Source of the DNA: Fodinibacter sp963730365
GTDB taxonomy: Bacteria > Actinomycetota > Actinomycetes > Actinomycetales > Dermatophilaceae
Assembly (NCBI GenBank): GCA_963730365.1
Contig: CAVSRM010000010.1
Span: forward strand, 62,001 to 126,000
DNA length: 64,000 nt
Reading direction: 5' to 3'
Of the stretch, positions 25,747 to 35,119 are shown piece by piece; within the stretch, counting starts at the first letter, position 1; every line of letters starts with the position of its first letter. A model generated the notes under the pieces. The model was not told where the DNA came from and ran no database searches. It saw only the letters and a list, made by a program, of their open reading frames with translations. The position numbers and the translations under genes are program-made.

Positions 25747-25944
25747 TCAGCCCTGGCGGCCCTCGGACCTCAGCCGCGCGTCGCGGGCGGCGGCGACCTT
25801 CTCCGCGCGCTCCCGGCGCAGCCGTGACTGGGGGTCGTCCGTCGTGCCGAGCTGGGCAGGGCCGAAGACGCTGGTCAACACATAGCGCACGCGCCAGACG
25901 AACCGGTATCTCAGCGAGAGCCCCTCGCGGTCGGCCTTCGCCAT
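25747..25944 (-). CDS. Small basic conserved hypothetical protein
   Basis: 65 aa, starting at the ATG preceded by GGAGG five bases away. Sequence is strongly basic with RYRFVWRVRYVLTSVFGPAQ, a possible amphipathic helix, and an Arg/Ala-rich tail. I have seen similar short actinobacterial proteins but know no function. The 237 bases between it and the next gene contain no convincing ORF. Confidence 0.65.
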   Translation of the reverse strand: MAKADREGLSLRYRFVWRVRYVLTSVFGPAQLGTTDDPQSRLRRERAEKVAAARDARLRSEGRQG

Positions 25945-26208
25945 GGCGTCCTCCAGACGTGGTGGGAGCACTCATCGTGATGACACCACGATACGTTCAC
26001 GCACTCGCGGCAGCTTCGTGAGGCTGGCCCTCCGGGAGCGGGCGCCGCTGCGGATCTCGGAGGTGGCCGACCGGCTCGGCACGGGCGTCGCGGAACTGGA
26101 GGGGATCCGCGACCGGCTCAGCACCCTCATCGCGGCGGCCGCCGGCCCGCCTGGGACCCGCAGCTGCAGGCCGGGAGCCCCCCGTCTGCTCCGGGCTAGG
26201 GTCGGCAC

Positions 26209-27705
26209 ATGGACGACACGACCCCGCCCGCCGACGACACGGCGAAGCCGGCCGACGCAACCCTTCCGGCCGCTCCGGTCGACGACCTCGTCACCACCGA
26301 GCACACGATCAAGGTCGGCCGACGGCGCCTGTCCTACAAGGCCACCACCGGCCGGATCGTGCTGCGCGAAGAGGTCTATGACGACGGCACGTTCACCGGC
26401 CACCAGGCGAAGGCCGAGGTGTCGCTGACGTCGTACGTCCTCGACGGCGACGACACGAGCCGACCCGTGACCTTCGCCTTCAACGGCGGTCCGGGATCGA
26501 GCTCGGTGTGGCTGCACCTCGGGCTCATGGGTCCCCGACGGGTCGTGTCGGGAGACGTCGGGGGGCTGCAGACCCCGCCCTACGCCATCACCGACAACCT
26601 CGAGACGCTCCTCACCGTCACCGACCTGGTCTTCATCGACCCCGTCTCCACCGGATTCTCCAGAGCCGTCAGCGGCGGCAAGGCCAAGCCCTACCACGGC
26701 TTCACGGGCGACATCGAGAGCGTCGGTGAAGTCATCCGTCTGTGGACGACCCGCCAGAACCGTTGGCTCTCACCGAAGTTCGTTGCGGGAGAGTCCTACG
26801 GCACGGTGCGAGCCGCTGCTCTGGCCGAGCACCTCCAGACCCGTCGAGGGATGTACCTCAACGGCGTCATCCTCATCTCGAGCGTGCTCGACCTCGGCTC
26901 GATCGGGCTGCACGAGCCGGAGGACCGCGGCCACGTGGGGTTCCTGCCCACCTACGCCGCCGTCGCCCACTTCCACGGCAAGCACGGGCGCAAGGCGCTG
27001 CGCACGGTGCTGGCCGAGGCCGAGGAGTACGCCGAGCGTGACTACCCGTGGGTCCTCGCGCGCGGGCACCGCCTCACCGCCGCCGAACGAGCGGGTGCCG
27101 TCAGCCGCCTCGCCGCCCTGACCGGCCTGAGCGAGGAGTACGTCGACCTGTCGAACCTCCGGGTCGAGCACACCCGGTTCTTCGCCGAGCTGCTCCGCAG
27201 TGAACGGCTCGTGGTCGGCCGGCTCGACAGTCGCTTCACCGGGCCTGCTGGCAACGGCGTCGCCGAGCGGATGGAGGCCGACCCGAGCCACGATGCGATC
27301 GCCGGCGCGTACGCCGCCGCCTGGAACCACTACGTCCGGGCCGAGCTCGGCTACGAGAACGACCTGCCCTACGAGCAGCTGTCGACGACGGTCCACGAGG
27401 AGTGGTCCTACAAGGAGTTCGAGGGCCGTCCCGTCGACGTGACCGGCAAGCTCGCCCGCGCGATGCGCGCCAACCCCGCGCTCAAGGTCCACGTCGCCTA
27501 CGGCTACCTCGACGGCGCCACACCGTACTTCGCCGCCCAGGACAGCTTCGCCCACCTCGACGTCCCCGCCGCCCTGCTCGAGAACGTCGAGCACGCCTAC
27601 TACGAGGCGGGCCACATGATGTACGTCCACGGGCCGAGCCGGGTCCAGCAGAGCGCCGACCTGGCGGCGTTCATCAGGTCGGCCAGCACGGCATCAGGCG
27701 TTTGA
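26209..27705 (+). CDS. S10-family serine carboxypeptidase-like protein
   Basis: 498 aa. Family motif FNGGPGSSS (oxyanion region) and nucleophile GESYG near residue 196, with Asp in YGYLDGATP near 434 and His in EAGHMMYVH near 468, so the catalytic triad is complete. No signal peptide is visible, so it may be cytoplasmic, unlike many S10 enzymes. A TAGGGT box ends exactly six bases before the ATG, which suggests a leaderless message. Confidence 0.93.
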   Translation: MDDTTPPADDTAKPADATLPAAPVDDLVTTEHTIKVGRRRLSYKATTGRIVLREEVYDDGTFTGHQAKAEVSLTSYVLDGDDTSRPVTFAFNGGPGSSSVWLHLGLMGPRRVVSGDVGGLQTPPYAITDNLETLLTVTDLVFIDPVSTGFSRAVSGGKAKPYHGFTGDIESVGEVIRLWTTRQNRWLSPKFVAGESYGTVRAAALAEHLQTRRGMYLNGVILISSVLDLGSIGLHEPEDRGHVGFLPTYAAVAHFHGKHGRKALRTVLAEAEEYAERDYPWVLARGHRLTAAERAGAVSRLAALTGLSEEYVDLSNLRVEHTRFFAELLRSERLVVGRLDSRFTGPAGNGVAERMEADPSHDAIAGAYAAAWNHYVRAELGYENDLPYEQLSTTVHEEWSYKEFEGRPVDVTGKLARAMRANPALKVHVAYGYLDGATPYFAAQDSFAHLDVPAALLENVEHAYYEAGHMMYVHGPSRVQQSADLAAFIRSASTASGV

Positions 27706-27741
27706 CCGAGCGGGCTCGGCGACCGCGCGACCCCGGACCCC

Positions 27742-28050
27742 TCAGCTCGGGCGCAGGGCTCCGGTGACCACCGACGGGTCGGGATTGGTGTGTGGCACCC
27801 CGTCGATGACGACCGTGGGCACGGTCTCGTTCCCCCCGTTGAGGCTCGCGACGAACAGCCGGGCGTCGTCGTCCTCCCAGATGTTGACCCAGGTGATCCG
27901 GTCCCGGTCCTTGCGGACGGCGAAGCGCAGGCGCGAGCAGAACGGACACCCGGGTCGCCAGTAGACGACGACTCCGCTGCCGTCTCCCGCCACCACGTCG
28001 GCGTAGGTGCCCCGGGCGGGGCGCCCGGCGACGACATCGATGAGTCCCAT
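27742..28050 (-). CDS. Glutaredoxin/mycoredoxin-like protein
   Basis: 102 aa from MGLIDVVAG. The redox motif CPFC lies in YWRPGCPFCSRLR and is followed by the cis-Pro region TVPTVVIDG, giving a thioredoxin fold. In mycothiol-using actinobacteria such proteins reduce mycothiol-mixed disulfides; that role is inferred. The much longer upstream frame is antisense to the transglutaminase gene and was rejected. Confidence 0.88.
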   Translation of the reverse strand: MGLIDVVAGRPARGTYADVVAGDGSGVVVYWRPGCPFCSRLRFAVRKDRDRITWVNIWEDDDARLFVASLNGGNETVPTVVIDGVPHTNPDPSVVTGALRPS

Positions 28051-28191
28051 GCGGCCACGGTACGCACCGCCCCGCGGATCCCCGAGCGGTGATCCGGTTG
28101 GTAGGTTCGGGAGAGCGGATCGCCCCCGGGGACGAGAGGGGCCCGCGCCCCGCGCCGCCCGCGTGTGGGCACCGCCGCCACGGAGGACACC

Positions 28192-29025
28192 ATGACCGAT
28201 CACGACACCGCCCGCACGTCTCGATCCGCGTCGGTGCGATCGTCGTTGGATATCCCCGTCGACCAGCCGGGGCGGCTCGTGTTGTCCGTGGCCGTCGCGG
28301 AGCACCTCCGGGCGTCCGAGAGCCTCGCGATCACCGACGGCGACGGCGCGCCCGTCGACCACCAGGTCCTCACCCTCGACCACGGCAGCCGCCTCCACCT
28401 GATCGATGCCTCCGCGGGCTCGCTGCACGTGGACTACTCGGCCACCGTGGAGGTCGGCGAGCCGGGTGACCAGGCGGTGAGTGACGCCGATCGTTTCCGC
28501 TACGTGCTCCCCAGTCGCTACTGCCCCAGCGACCGGCTCGAGGGCTTCGTCGCCGGTGAGTTCGGTCCGGTCGTCGACGACGCGCAGACCCTGGGCCGCG
28601 TCGTCTCCTGGGTCAGCGAGCGCCTGGCGTACACGCCCGGGTCCACGACCTCGACCGACGACGCCCTCGCGCCGCTGTTGAGCGGGCAGGGCGTGTGCCG
28701 CGACTACGCCCACCTCGTCGTCACCCTGTGCCGGGCCCTGGGGATGCCGGCCCGCTACGTCTCGGTCTACGCACCGGGCCTGTCCCCGATGGACGCGCAC
28801 GCCGTGGTCGAGGTGGCCGTCGACGGCGTGTGGCGAGTCGTCGACGCGACCCACCTGGCACCCCGGGCGTCCATGGTCCGCACGGCGACCGGGCGGGACG
28901 CCACGGACACCGCGATCCTCACCTCGCTCGGTGCGATCACCCAGCCCCCGCGCTTCGAGGTCATGGCCACCGCCGACCCCGACCTCCCGACGGAGGACCC
29001 GGAGGCCGAGGTGTCCTTGGCCTGA
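28192..29025 (+). CDS. Transglutaminase-like family protein
   Basis: 277 aa from the ATG preceded by GGAGGA. A beta-rich N-terminal region is followed by the transglutaminase-like core with Cys in GQGVCRDYAHL near residue 168, His in DAHAVVEV near 202 and Asp in VVDATHL near 218, the papain-like triad. Bacterial members are usually proteases or of unknown role. No signal peptide. It converges on the epimerase gene with about 20 bases between stops. Confidence 0.9.
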   Translation: MTDHDTARTSRSASVRSSLDIPVDQPGRLVLSVAVAEHLRASESLAITDGDGAPVDHQVLTLDHGSRLHLIDASAGSLHVDYSATVEVGEPGDQAVSDADRFRYVLPSRYCPSDRLEGFVAGEFGPVVDDAQTLGRVVSWVSERLAYTPGSTTSTDDALAPLLSGQGVCRDYAHLVVTLCRALGMPARYVSVYAPGLSPMDAHAVVEVAVDGVWRVVDATHLAPRASMVRTATGRDATDTAILTSLGAITQPPRFEVMATADPDLPTEDPEAEVSLA

Positions 29026-29045
29026 CCTGCGGCCGGTGCCCCCGG

Positions 29046-30239
29046 TCACCTCAGCGGGACCGCCAGGGCGCCACCGCAGTGGTAGACGTCGGGCCTGCCG
29101 GGCCAGACGGTGCCGGCTTCCCGCATGTCGGGCCCGAGCTCGTTGCGCCACGTCCCGCGCGCGTCGATGAAGTAGCGGGCCGCGTGGTCCCAGAGCCTGC
29201 GGTACCACTGCTCCCAGTGGGGGTCACCGGTACGACGCAGGAGGGCTGCCGACGCCTGGATCCCTTCGCACACCGGCCAGTGGAGCCGGACGCCGGCCAC
29301 GGGTGCGCCGTCCCAGTCGACGGTGTAGACCAGCCCGGGGCGGCCGTCGAGGGCCCAGCCGTCGTCGAGCGCCCGGCGGGCGAGGGCGTCGGCCGCCTCG
29401 ACCAGCCACCCGGCTGACCCCACGAGGGGGGAGGCGTCGAGGTCGAGGAGCAGGCGCGCCCACTCCAGCGAGTGGCCGAGTGTCGCGCCGAAGGGCCGGA
29501 ACGCGTGCTCCGGCTCGTCGCGGTTGTAGTCGGGCAGCACCTCCCACTCCGCGGTGTAGTGTTCCGGCAGGAGCCAGTCCCGTTCGCGCGCAGCGGAGTT
29601 GACGAGCCGATCGGCGATCGCCAGGCCCCGCCGGTGCCACCCGGCGTCCCCCGTGGCGGTTCCCATCGCGAGGAACGCCTCGAGTCCGTGCATGTTGGCG
29701 TTGGCGCCGCGATAGTCCTCGGAATCGCTCCAGTCAGGGGCGAAGGACTCGCGGAGCGCCTCACTGTCCATGTCCCACAAGTGCGCGTCGATGACCTCGG
29801 AGACCTGGTTGAGAAGCGTTGGCGCAGAGGGGTGCCCGACGACGTGGGCCGTGGCGGCGGCGAGCCCGACGTGGACGTGGTCGTAGGTCGACTTCCGGGT
29901 GACCGTCCCGGGCTCGGTGAGCCAGCCACCGTGGTCGCGGTCGGCGTAGAGCCCGAGGAGCGAGCTCATGGCATGGTCGAGAAGCGCACCCGATCCGGGG
30001 ATGCCGTGGCGTACCCCGACGGCGGAGGTGTGCGCCATCCGCGCGGTGAGGAAGAGCTGCGGGCGTCGATCGGGTAGCGGCACACCGCTCGCGTCGAGCC
30101 ACACGAACCCCCCGTCCGGGCGGATGGACGCCAGCGCGAAGGTCAGCACGTCGGCCAGGCCGCGGTCGGCCCAGGCCCGGTGCGACGGGGCGTCGAGCCA
30201 GGAACGGCCCTCTGTGCCGACCGACTCGCGCCCGCTCAT
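29046..30239 (-). CDS. N-acylglucosamine 2-epimerase (AGE) family sugar isomerase/epimerase
   Basis: 397 aa from MSGRESVGT; an upstream extension is rejected because the ATG overlaps the mutarotase stop (ATGA). Helical (alpha/alpha)6-barrel-like sequence with family features YDHVHVGLAAA, NMHGLEAFLAM, LLPEHYTAEW and LGHSLEWARLL, which carry the conserved active-site His residues. Relatives include mannose and sulfoquinovose isomerases. Coupling to a mutarotase supports a free-sugar substrate. Confidence 0.88.
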   Translation of the reverse strand: MSGRESVGTEGRSWLDAPSHRAWADRGLADVLTFALASIRPDGGFVWLDASGVPLPDRRPQLFLTARMAHTSAVGVRHGIPGSGALLDHAMSSLLGLYADRDHGGWLTEPGTVTRKSTYDHVHVGLAAATAHVVGHPSAPTLLNQVSEVIDAHLWDMDSEALRESFAPDWSDSEDYRGANANMHGLEAFLAMGTATGDAGWHRRGLAIADRLVNSAARERDWLLPEHYTAEWEVLPDYNRDEPEHAFRPFGATLGHSLEWARLLLDLDASPLVGSAGWLVEAADALARRALDDGWALDGRPGLVYTVDWDGAPVAGVRLHWPVCEGIQASAALLRRTGDPHWEQWYRRLWDHAARYFIDARGTWRNELGPDMREAGTVWPGRPDVYHCGGALAVPLR

Positions 30240-31072
30240 CGGCCCTTCACGCTGAGGAGGTAGGTCGAGGTGTGCGACTGGCCTGCACCGAGCGCGACGG
30301 CGTCGTCGAGCACGTTCGCGCCCTCGACGCAGAGGAAGTGGCGCCAGTCGTCGTCCCCGATGTCGGCGGCCTCGCGCGCCTTGCGCTTCCACGGGTTCCA
30401 CACGACCATGTCGGCCATTCCTCGCGTCGACACCTCGAGGCTCCGCTCGAGCACGGGGTCGTCGACGACGACCGGACCGTCGGTGCGGTAGACGGCGTCG
30501 GTCTCGCCGGTGATCCGCACCCGGCCGGTCTGCTGCCGCCGGGCGCCGAAGACCTTGTCGAAGAACGACGCCCCCACGAGCCCGTCGAGGCTCACCTGGT
30601 CGATGTCGCCGACGACGAGGTAGGCGTGCAGCGCCTCCTCGTAGTCGAAGGGTTCGGCCCCGGTGTTCGTTGTGGTGAGCGAGACCTCCAGATCGGCCCC
30701 GAGCCGCGAGCGCAGCTCCACGGCATACCGGTGCGGCCAGTGCGGCGAGGTGGCGTCGTGGTCGGCGAGGCGGTGCACGAAGGTCACCGACCGCTCCTCG
30801 TCGATCCTCTCGACGAGCTCCCACGTCGTCGTGCGGGCGAAGCCGTGGCTGGGCTCCATCCCCGGCGAGCGCCCCGGGCCGAACCACGGCCAGCACACGG
30901 GGATGCCGGCACGGACGGCCTGCCCCACACGGAGCACCACCTCGGAGCTGACGTACAGCACGGGGTCCGCTCCCCGAGGGGCCCAGCGGACGACCTGGGC
31001 CCCGTGGTCGTACACCTCACCCGTGCACGGGGCGATGTCGACGACGTGCGGCGGCGGGAGGGTGTCGGTCAT
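30236..31072 (-). CDS. D-hexose-6-phosphate mutarotase (YeaD/aldose-1-epimerase type)
   Basis: 278 aa. The family stretch GIPVCWPWFGPG followed by PSHGFARTTTWEL, and a catalytic Glu region near FLCVEGANV, match the YeaD-like branch of the galactose mutarotase fold. It interconverts alpha and beta anomers of a hexose or hexose phosphate. Translationally coupled to the downstream AGE-family gene. Confidence 0.88.
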   Translation of the reverse strand: MTDTLPPPHVVDIAPCTGEVYDHGAQVVRWAPRGADPVLYVSSEVVLRVGQAVRAGIPVCWPWFGPGRSPGMEPSHGFARTTTWELVERIDEERSVTFVHRLADHDATSPHWPHRYAVELRSRLGADLEVSLTTTNTGAEPFDYEEALHAYLVVGDIDQVSLDGLVGASFFDKVFGARRQQTGRVRITGETDAVYRTDGPVVVDDPVLERSLEVSTRGMADMVVWNPWKRKAREAADIGDDDWRHFLCVEGANVLDDAVALGAGQSHTSTYLLSVKGR

Positions 31073-31117
31073 GCCCCCAACCTAGGGATCGCCGGGGGCG
31101 CGCCACCAGCCCTGCGC

Positions 31118-32155
31118 TCACCGAGGGCTCGCCACCTCGACGGGCTCCTGCGACTCGGCGGCCGCGGCGGACCGCCGGTTGGCCAGCAGGCTGGTGGCCG
31201 TCACGGTGACGAGGATGCCGACGATGACCGCCAGCGAGGCCAGGGTGGGGACCTCGGGCACCGAGGGCCAGACCCCGTGCGCCCAGTGCAGCACGAGCTT
31301 GACCCCGATGAAGCCGAGGATCGCCGCCAGGCCGTACCCGAGGTGCACGAGCGCCCCGAGCGCACCCTCGAGCACGAAGTAGAGGGCCCGCAGGCCCAGC
31401 AGGGCGAAGGCGTTCGTCACGAAGACGAGGTAGGGGTCGCCGGTGATGCCGAAGACCGCGGGCACGGAGTCGATCGCGAAGACGATGTCGGTGCCGAGGA
31501 TGGCGATGACCACGAGGGCGAGGGGGGTCAGGGCCCGGCGTCCGGCCTGCGTCACGGTCATCCGGGTGCCGGCATACGTGTCGGTCACCGGCCAGAAGCG
31601 GCGGATGAGCCGCACGCTGCGCAGCGAGGCGACGTCGATGACGTGCTCCTGCCCCGAGCGGGCGTCGCGGAGCACCTTGACGGCAGTGGCCAGCAGGATC
31701 GCGCCGAAGAGCAGGAAGGCCCAGGCGAAGGTGGAGATGAGCTGGGCGCCCAGGGCGATGAAGATGCCGCGCAGCACCAGCGCTCCGGCCACGCCGATGA
31801 GGAGCACGCGCTGCTGGAGCTCCTTGGGCACCGCGAAGGCGCCGAGCAGCAGCATGAAGATGAAGAGATTGTCGACCGAGAGCGACTTCTCGACCACGTA
31901 GCCGGTGTAGTACTCCAGGCCGCGCTGACCGCCGTACGTCGACCACAGCCATCCGCCGAACGCGAGGGGGATGGCGATGTAGAACGCCGACCAGCCGACC
32001 GCCTCCCTCATCCGGACCTCGTGCGGGCGACGGGTGACGAGGAAGTCGAGCGCCAACAGCACGATGACCCCCCCGATGGTCAGGGCCCACAGGGTGGGGG
32101 TGCCGACCGGTGCCTCGGTCGAGGCGGGCAGGGCGGCGGATAAGACGGGGGACAT
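31118..32155 (-). CDS. TerC/Alx-family membrane protein, probable Mn2+ exporter
   Basis: 345 aa from the ATG five bases after AGGAG. About nine membrane segments with the family's acidic motifs SVDNLFIFMLL and GTDIVFAIDSVPA. The TerC family includes Mn2+ exporters (Alx, MeeF/MeeY); the older tellurite-resistance name is not informative. A yybP-ykoY-type riboswitch lies immediately upstream, which strongly supports manganese control and export. Confidence 0.93.
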   Translation of the reverse strand: MSPVLSAALPASTEAPVGTPTLWALTIGGVIVLLALDFLVTRRPHEVRMREAVGWSAFYIAIPLAFGGWLWSTYGGQRGLEYYTGYVVEKSLSVDNLFIFMLLLGAFAVPKELQQRVLLIGVAGALVLRGIFIALGAQLISTFAWAFLLFGAILLATAVKVLRDARSGQEHVIDVASLRSVRLIRRFWPVTDTYAGTRMTVTQAGRRALTPLALVVIAILGTDIVFAIDSVPAVFGITGDPYLVFVTNAFALLGLRALYFVLEGALGALVHLGYGLAAILGFIGVKLVLHWAHGVWPSVPEVPTLASLAVIVGILVTVTATSLLANRRSAAAAESQEPVEVASPR

Positions 32156-32159
32156 CGAG

Positions 32160-32286
32160 CTCCTCAGGACATGAACCACAGGCCTGAGGTCTCCTTCACC
32201 GCTCGGCTGCCGCCGGCGGTGCCGCACCGAGACCACCGTGGGGTGGACGTATTGACCGGCGCGAGCTTGGGAAGTACTCCCCTCGT
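32160..32286 (-). ncRNA. yybP-ykoY-type manganese riboswitch with SD-sequestering platform
   Basis: Minus-strand 5' to 3': GAGGGGAGTACTTCCC at 32284-32269 carries the conserved GGGGAGTA of the Mn2+ riboswitch, and GGTGAAGGAGACCTC closes it at 32200-32186. CCTCAGG (32189-32183) can pair with CCTGAGG (32168-32162), which contains the ribosome binding site of the TerC gene; the same CCTC can instead close the aptamer's basal stem. That predicts translation is switched on by Mn2+. The core was matched by eye, not with a covariance model. Confidence 0.8.
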
Positions 32287-32414
32287 GGGACCAACAGTAC
32301 GGAACATCGGTGAATTACCACAAGTCGGTGTGGGGTAAACATTCGACACCGGCCCCGGGCCGGTGCATCCCCACCAGAGCCGACCGAGGCCGAGGGGGTG
32401 CCAGGGGCAGTGGG

Positions 32415-33782
32415 TCAGGACTTCGTGGCCTCGAGGCGGGCGAGGGCCTCTCGCCGCTCCTGGGCGTGGTCGACGATCCGTTCCGGGTAGCCGTGGTCGG
32501 AGCCCGCGCCGTGGTCCCAGGGCTCGTGTGCCGCCACACCGCGAAGGTGCGTCAGCTCGGGCACCCATCGGCGCACGTAGTCGCCGTCCGGGTCGAAGCG
32601 CTTCCCCTGGGTCACGGGGTTGAAGACCCGGAAGTAGGGCGAGGCGTCGGTGCCGGTGCCGGCCACCCACTGCCAGCCGTGGTTGTTGGAGGCGATGTCA
32701 CCGTCGATGAGGTGCTCCATGAAGTGCCGGGCCCCCGCCGGCCACCAGACGTGGAGGTCCTTGGTGAGGAAGCTCGCCGTGATCATCCGCACCCGGTTGT
32801 GCATCCACCCCTGCGCCAGCAGCTGGCGCATGCCCGCGTCGACGATGGGGTAGCCGGTGCGGCCCTCCTTCCAGGCCTCGATGGCGTCCTCCGGCTCGTC
32901 GTAGCGCATGCCCGACAGCGCCGGGCGCAGGTCGTTCCAGCTGCTGCGGGGGTGGTGCCACAGCACGTCGGCGTAGAACTCGCGCCACGCCAGCTCGGTC
33001 TCGAAGGTGTGTGCGCCCTTCCCCTGCGCCCCGGCGAGGTCGGCGAGCAGGGTGCGGGGGTGCAGGACACCGAGCTTGAGGTAGGGCGACAACCGCGAGG
33101 AGCCGTCGAGGTCGGGCCTGTCGCGGTCCTCGGCGTAGGTCGCGAGCCCCTCGTCGCGGAACTCCCGCCAGCGGCGCAGGGCCGCCTCCTCGCCGGCACC
33201 GGGGAGCTCGGGGAGGTCGGGAGCCGAGAGCGCCTCGCGAAGGGCTGCGGTCGCGTCGGCGTCGTTGCGCGCGTGCCGGATCGGCAGGTCCCGTGGCGTC
33301 GGTGCCGGACCGGGCCAGCCGTGGGAGCGCCAGGCCTTCGAGAACGGGGTGAACACCTTGTAGGGCTCTCCGGAGCCGTTGACGACGAGGCCCGGCCCCA
33401 CGGCATACGGCGTCCCGGTCTCGACCCACTCGACCCCGTTCGAGCGCAGTCGCCCGGCGACCGTCTCGTCCCGGCGACGCCCCGCCGGCGTCGTCTCGCG
33501 GGAGACGTGCACGCTGGTCGCCCCCACCCGACGGGCGAGCTCGGGCACCACCGCAGCCGGATCTCCGTGGACGAGGGTGAGCGCGCCGTCGAACACCTCG
33601 TCGGTGGCCCGGAGAGTGGCTGCCAGCCAGGCCCGACGGGCCGCCCCACCCGATGCCCACAGGCGCGGGTCGACGACGAAGGCGACGACGAGGTCGCCCC
33701 CGTCCGCGGCCTCTCGCGCGGCCAGGAGCGCGGGGTGGTCGCGGCGGCGCAGGTCGCGGCGCAGCCAGAGCAGGGAGGTCAT
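32415..33782 (-). CDS. phr: Deoxyribodipyrimidine photolyase (CPD class I type)
   Basis: 455 aa from MTSLLWLRRDLR. N-terminal antenna-binding domain, then the FAD domain with SRLSPYLKLGVLHPR, WREFYADVLW, the WMHNRVRM helix and DGDIASNNHGWQWVAGTGTD split across the active site. Repairs UV-induced pyrimidine dimers using blue light. It lies about 3 kb from a CarH-type photoreceptor gene, so light-dependent expression is plausible, but no CarH-like site was seen in its own upstream region. Confidence 0.95.
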   Translation of the reverse strand: MTSLLWLRRDLRRRDHPALLAAREAADGGDLVVAFVVDPRLWASGGAARRAWLAATLRATDEVFDGALTLVHGDPAAVVPELARRVGATSVHVSRETTPAGRRRDETVAGRLRSNGVEWVETGTPYAVGPGLVVNGSGEPYKVFTPFSKAWRSHGWPGPAPTPRDLPIRHARNDADATAALREALSAPDLPELPGAGEEAALRRWREFRDEGLATYAEDRDRPDLDGSSRLSPYLKLGVLHPRTLLADLAGAQGKGAHTFETELAWREFYADVLWHHPRSSWNDLRPALSGMRYDEPEDAIEAWKEGRTGYPIVDAGMRQLLAQGWMHNRVRMITASFLTKDLHVWWPAGARHFMEHLIDGDIASNNHGWQWVAGTGTDASPYFRVFNPVTQGKRFDPDGDYVRRWVPELTHLRGVAAHEPWDHGAGSDHGYPERIVDHAQERREALARLEATKS

Positions 33783-34039
33783 CGACGTCCTCTCGGTCAG
33801 CCCGCGACACGGGCGGCCACGGCACCCGAACCGTCTCCTCACCCCCCGGCACCCGGGCCAGCCGGGGACGAGGGCCACCTCGAAGCCGGCGGCGACGAGG
33901 GCGGCACCAGTATCCCACTCGACCACCTCGTGGAGCTGTCTCGGGTTGAAGCCCGCTGGCGGCGGTGCCCGGGCGATCCTTGATCCACTGCTCCGTCTGA
34001 TCGGCGGGGTCTCCCGTGTGCCGATTCAGCCTTCCGGCC

Positions 34040-34151
34040 AGGCTGTCTGACCCGGAGGCGGAGGGCTTCTACGCGGCCATGGGCGCCACCGTCGAACGCC
34101 ACGTCGACGTCGACGGCGGCCCCCGCCTGGGCGTGTCCTGGTTCGACCTCC
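34040..34151 (+). pseudogene. GNAT acetyltransferase C-terminal remnant
   Basis: The reading RLSDPEAEGFYAAMGATVER followed by DGGPRLGVSWFDL matches the end of a GNAT acetyltransferase (the DPEAxxFYxxMG helix). No N-terminal domain precedes it. The surrounding 600 bases (33783-34383) contain no other gene I can support. Confidence 0.5.
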
Positions 34152-34383
34152 GAAGACGGGGTCGAGTGACCTGGGCGCCGATCGTCGACGCCGTCGAGGG
34201 GGCGCGGGACCATGACAGGGACCGCATGCCCGACGTCGGGCAGCACACAGGCCCGACGATCGACCTGTCGGCCGACAGCCGGAGGCGAACGAGCAGCACG
34301 AGTACCCGCACCGTCCTGGGCTGACCCGACGTCACAGCCTCGACGTGGGGTGCGCGGGGCCGTGACGAGGGCGAAAGGGGCGG

Positions 34384-35115
34384 TCAGCCGAAGAGGTCGA
34401 GCATCGGCTGGAGCAGGAAGAGCATCCCGAGGGACCAGGTGAGGTGCGTGATGGTCGGACCGAGGATGCCGCCTGTCACGCGCCTCTGCAGACCGACGAC
34501 GAGGCCGAGGATGGCGGCCGCCAGGATGAGCAGGGGGATGAGGCTCGTGGCGGTGACCAGGGTGTAGACGATCGTCGTCGTCGCGACGGCATGCTTACGG
34601 CCCACCGCGGCGTACAGCGCCCCCCGGAAGTAGAGCTCCTCCGCGATCCCGTTGACGGCCGTGATCAGGGCCACCAGCCAGAGCGAGCCGACGTTCGCGT
34701 GGTCGAGCAGCTCCTCCACGGGCTCGCGCAGCACCGGGACCTGGGCGACGATGACCGCCCCGACGAGGAACACGCCGAGCAGCAGGCCGCCGAGGGCCAG
34801 CGACTGGAGGACAGCGCGGCCCCCGATGTCGCCGGTGCGCGTGTGGGCCCGCCCGAGGTGCAGCGGGCCCGACAGGAAGGCACCAGCCGCCCACACCCCG
34901 GCGAGGGCGAAGGTCGCGCCGTAGAACGTCGGGTCGCCCGGCTCGATGCGCAACGCCCAGGCGAGCACTCCCGCACCGACGATGAGGGTGACGATCGCCA
35001 CGATCCGGCGACGACGGAAGGCAGAGTCGGACTCGGTGTGGTCCCGTGGGACCGGCTCGAGGAGGGAGGCACGGACGAAGGCCCTGAGCTCGGTGACGGG
35101 GTTGACGACGGCCAT
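34384..35115 (-). CDS. CPBP-family intramembrane protease
   Basis: 243 aa from MAVVNPVTE. About seven membrane segments. The glutamyl-protease-like motif NGIAEELYFRG (paired Glu) and a later THLTW His correspond to the ABI/CPBP (Rce1-like) active site. Bacterial members are implicated in bacteriocin maturation or immunity, but substrate here is unknown. It is last in a three-gene operon, four bases after the NAD-binding protein gene. Confidence 0.88.
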   Translation of the reverse strand: MAVVNPVTELRAFVRASLLEPVPRDHTESDSAFRRRRIVAIVTLIVGAGVLAWALRIEPGDPTFYGATFALAGVWAAGAFLSGPLHLGRAHTRTGDIGGRAVLQSLALGGLLLGVFLVGAVIVAQVPVLREPVEELLDHANVGSLWLVALITAVNGIAEELYFRGALYAAVGRKHAVATTTIVYTLVTATSLIPLLILAAAILGLVVGLQRRVTGGILGPTITHLTWSLGMLFLLQPMLDLFG

Positions 35116-35119
35116 CGGC

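Noticed and set aside
33839..34246. 135-codon minus-strand ORF in the photolyase upstream gap
   Set aside because: Composition is that of a shadow frame, there is no ribosome site, and a better GNAT-like reading lies on the plus strand.
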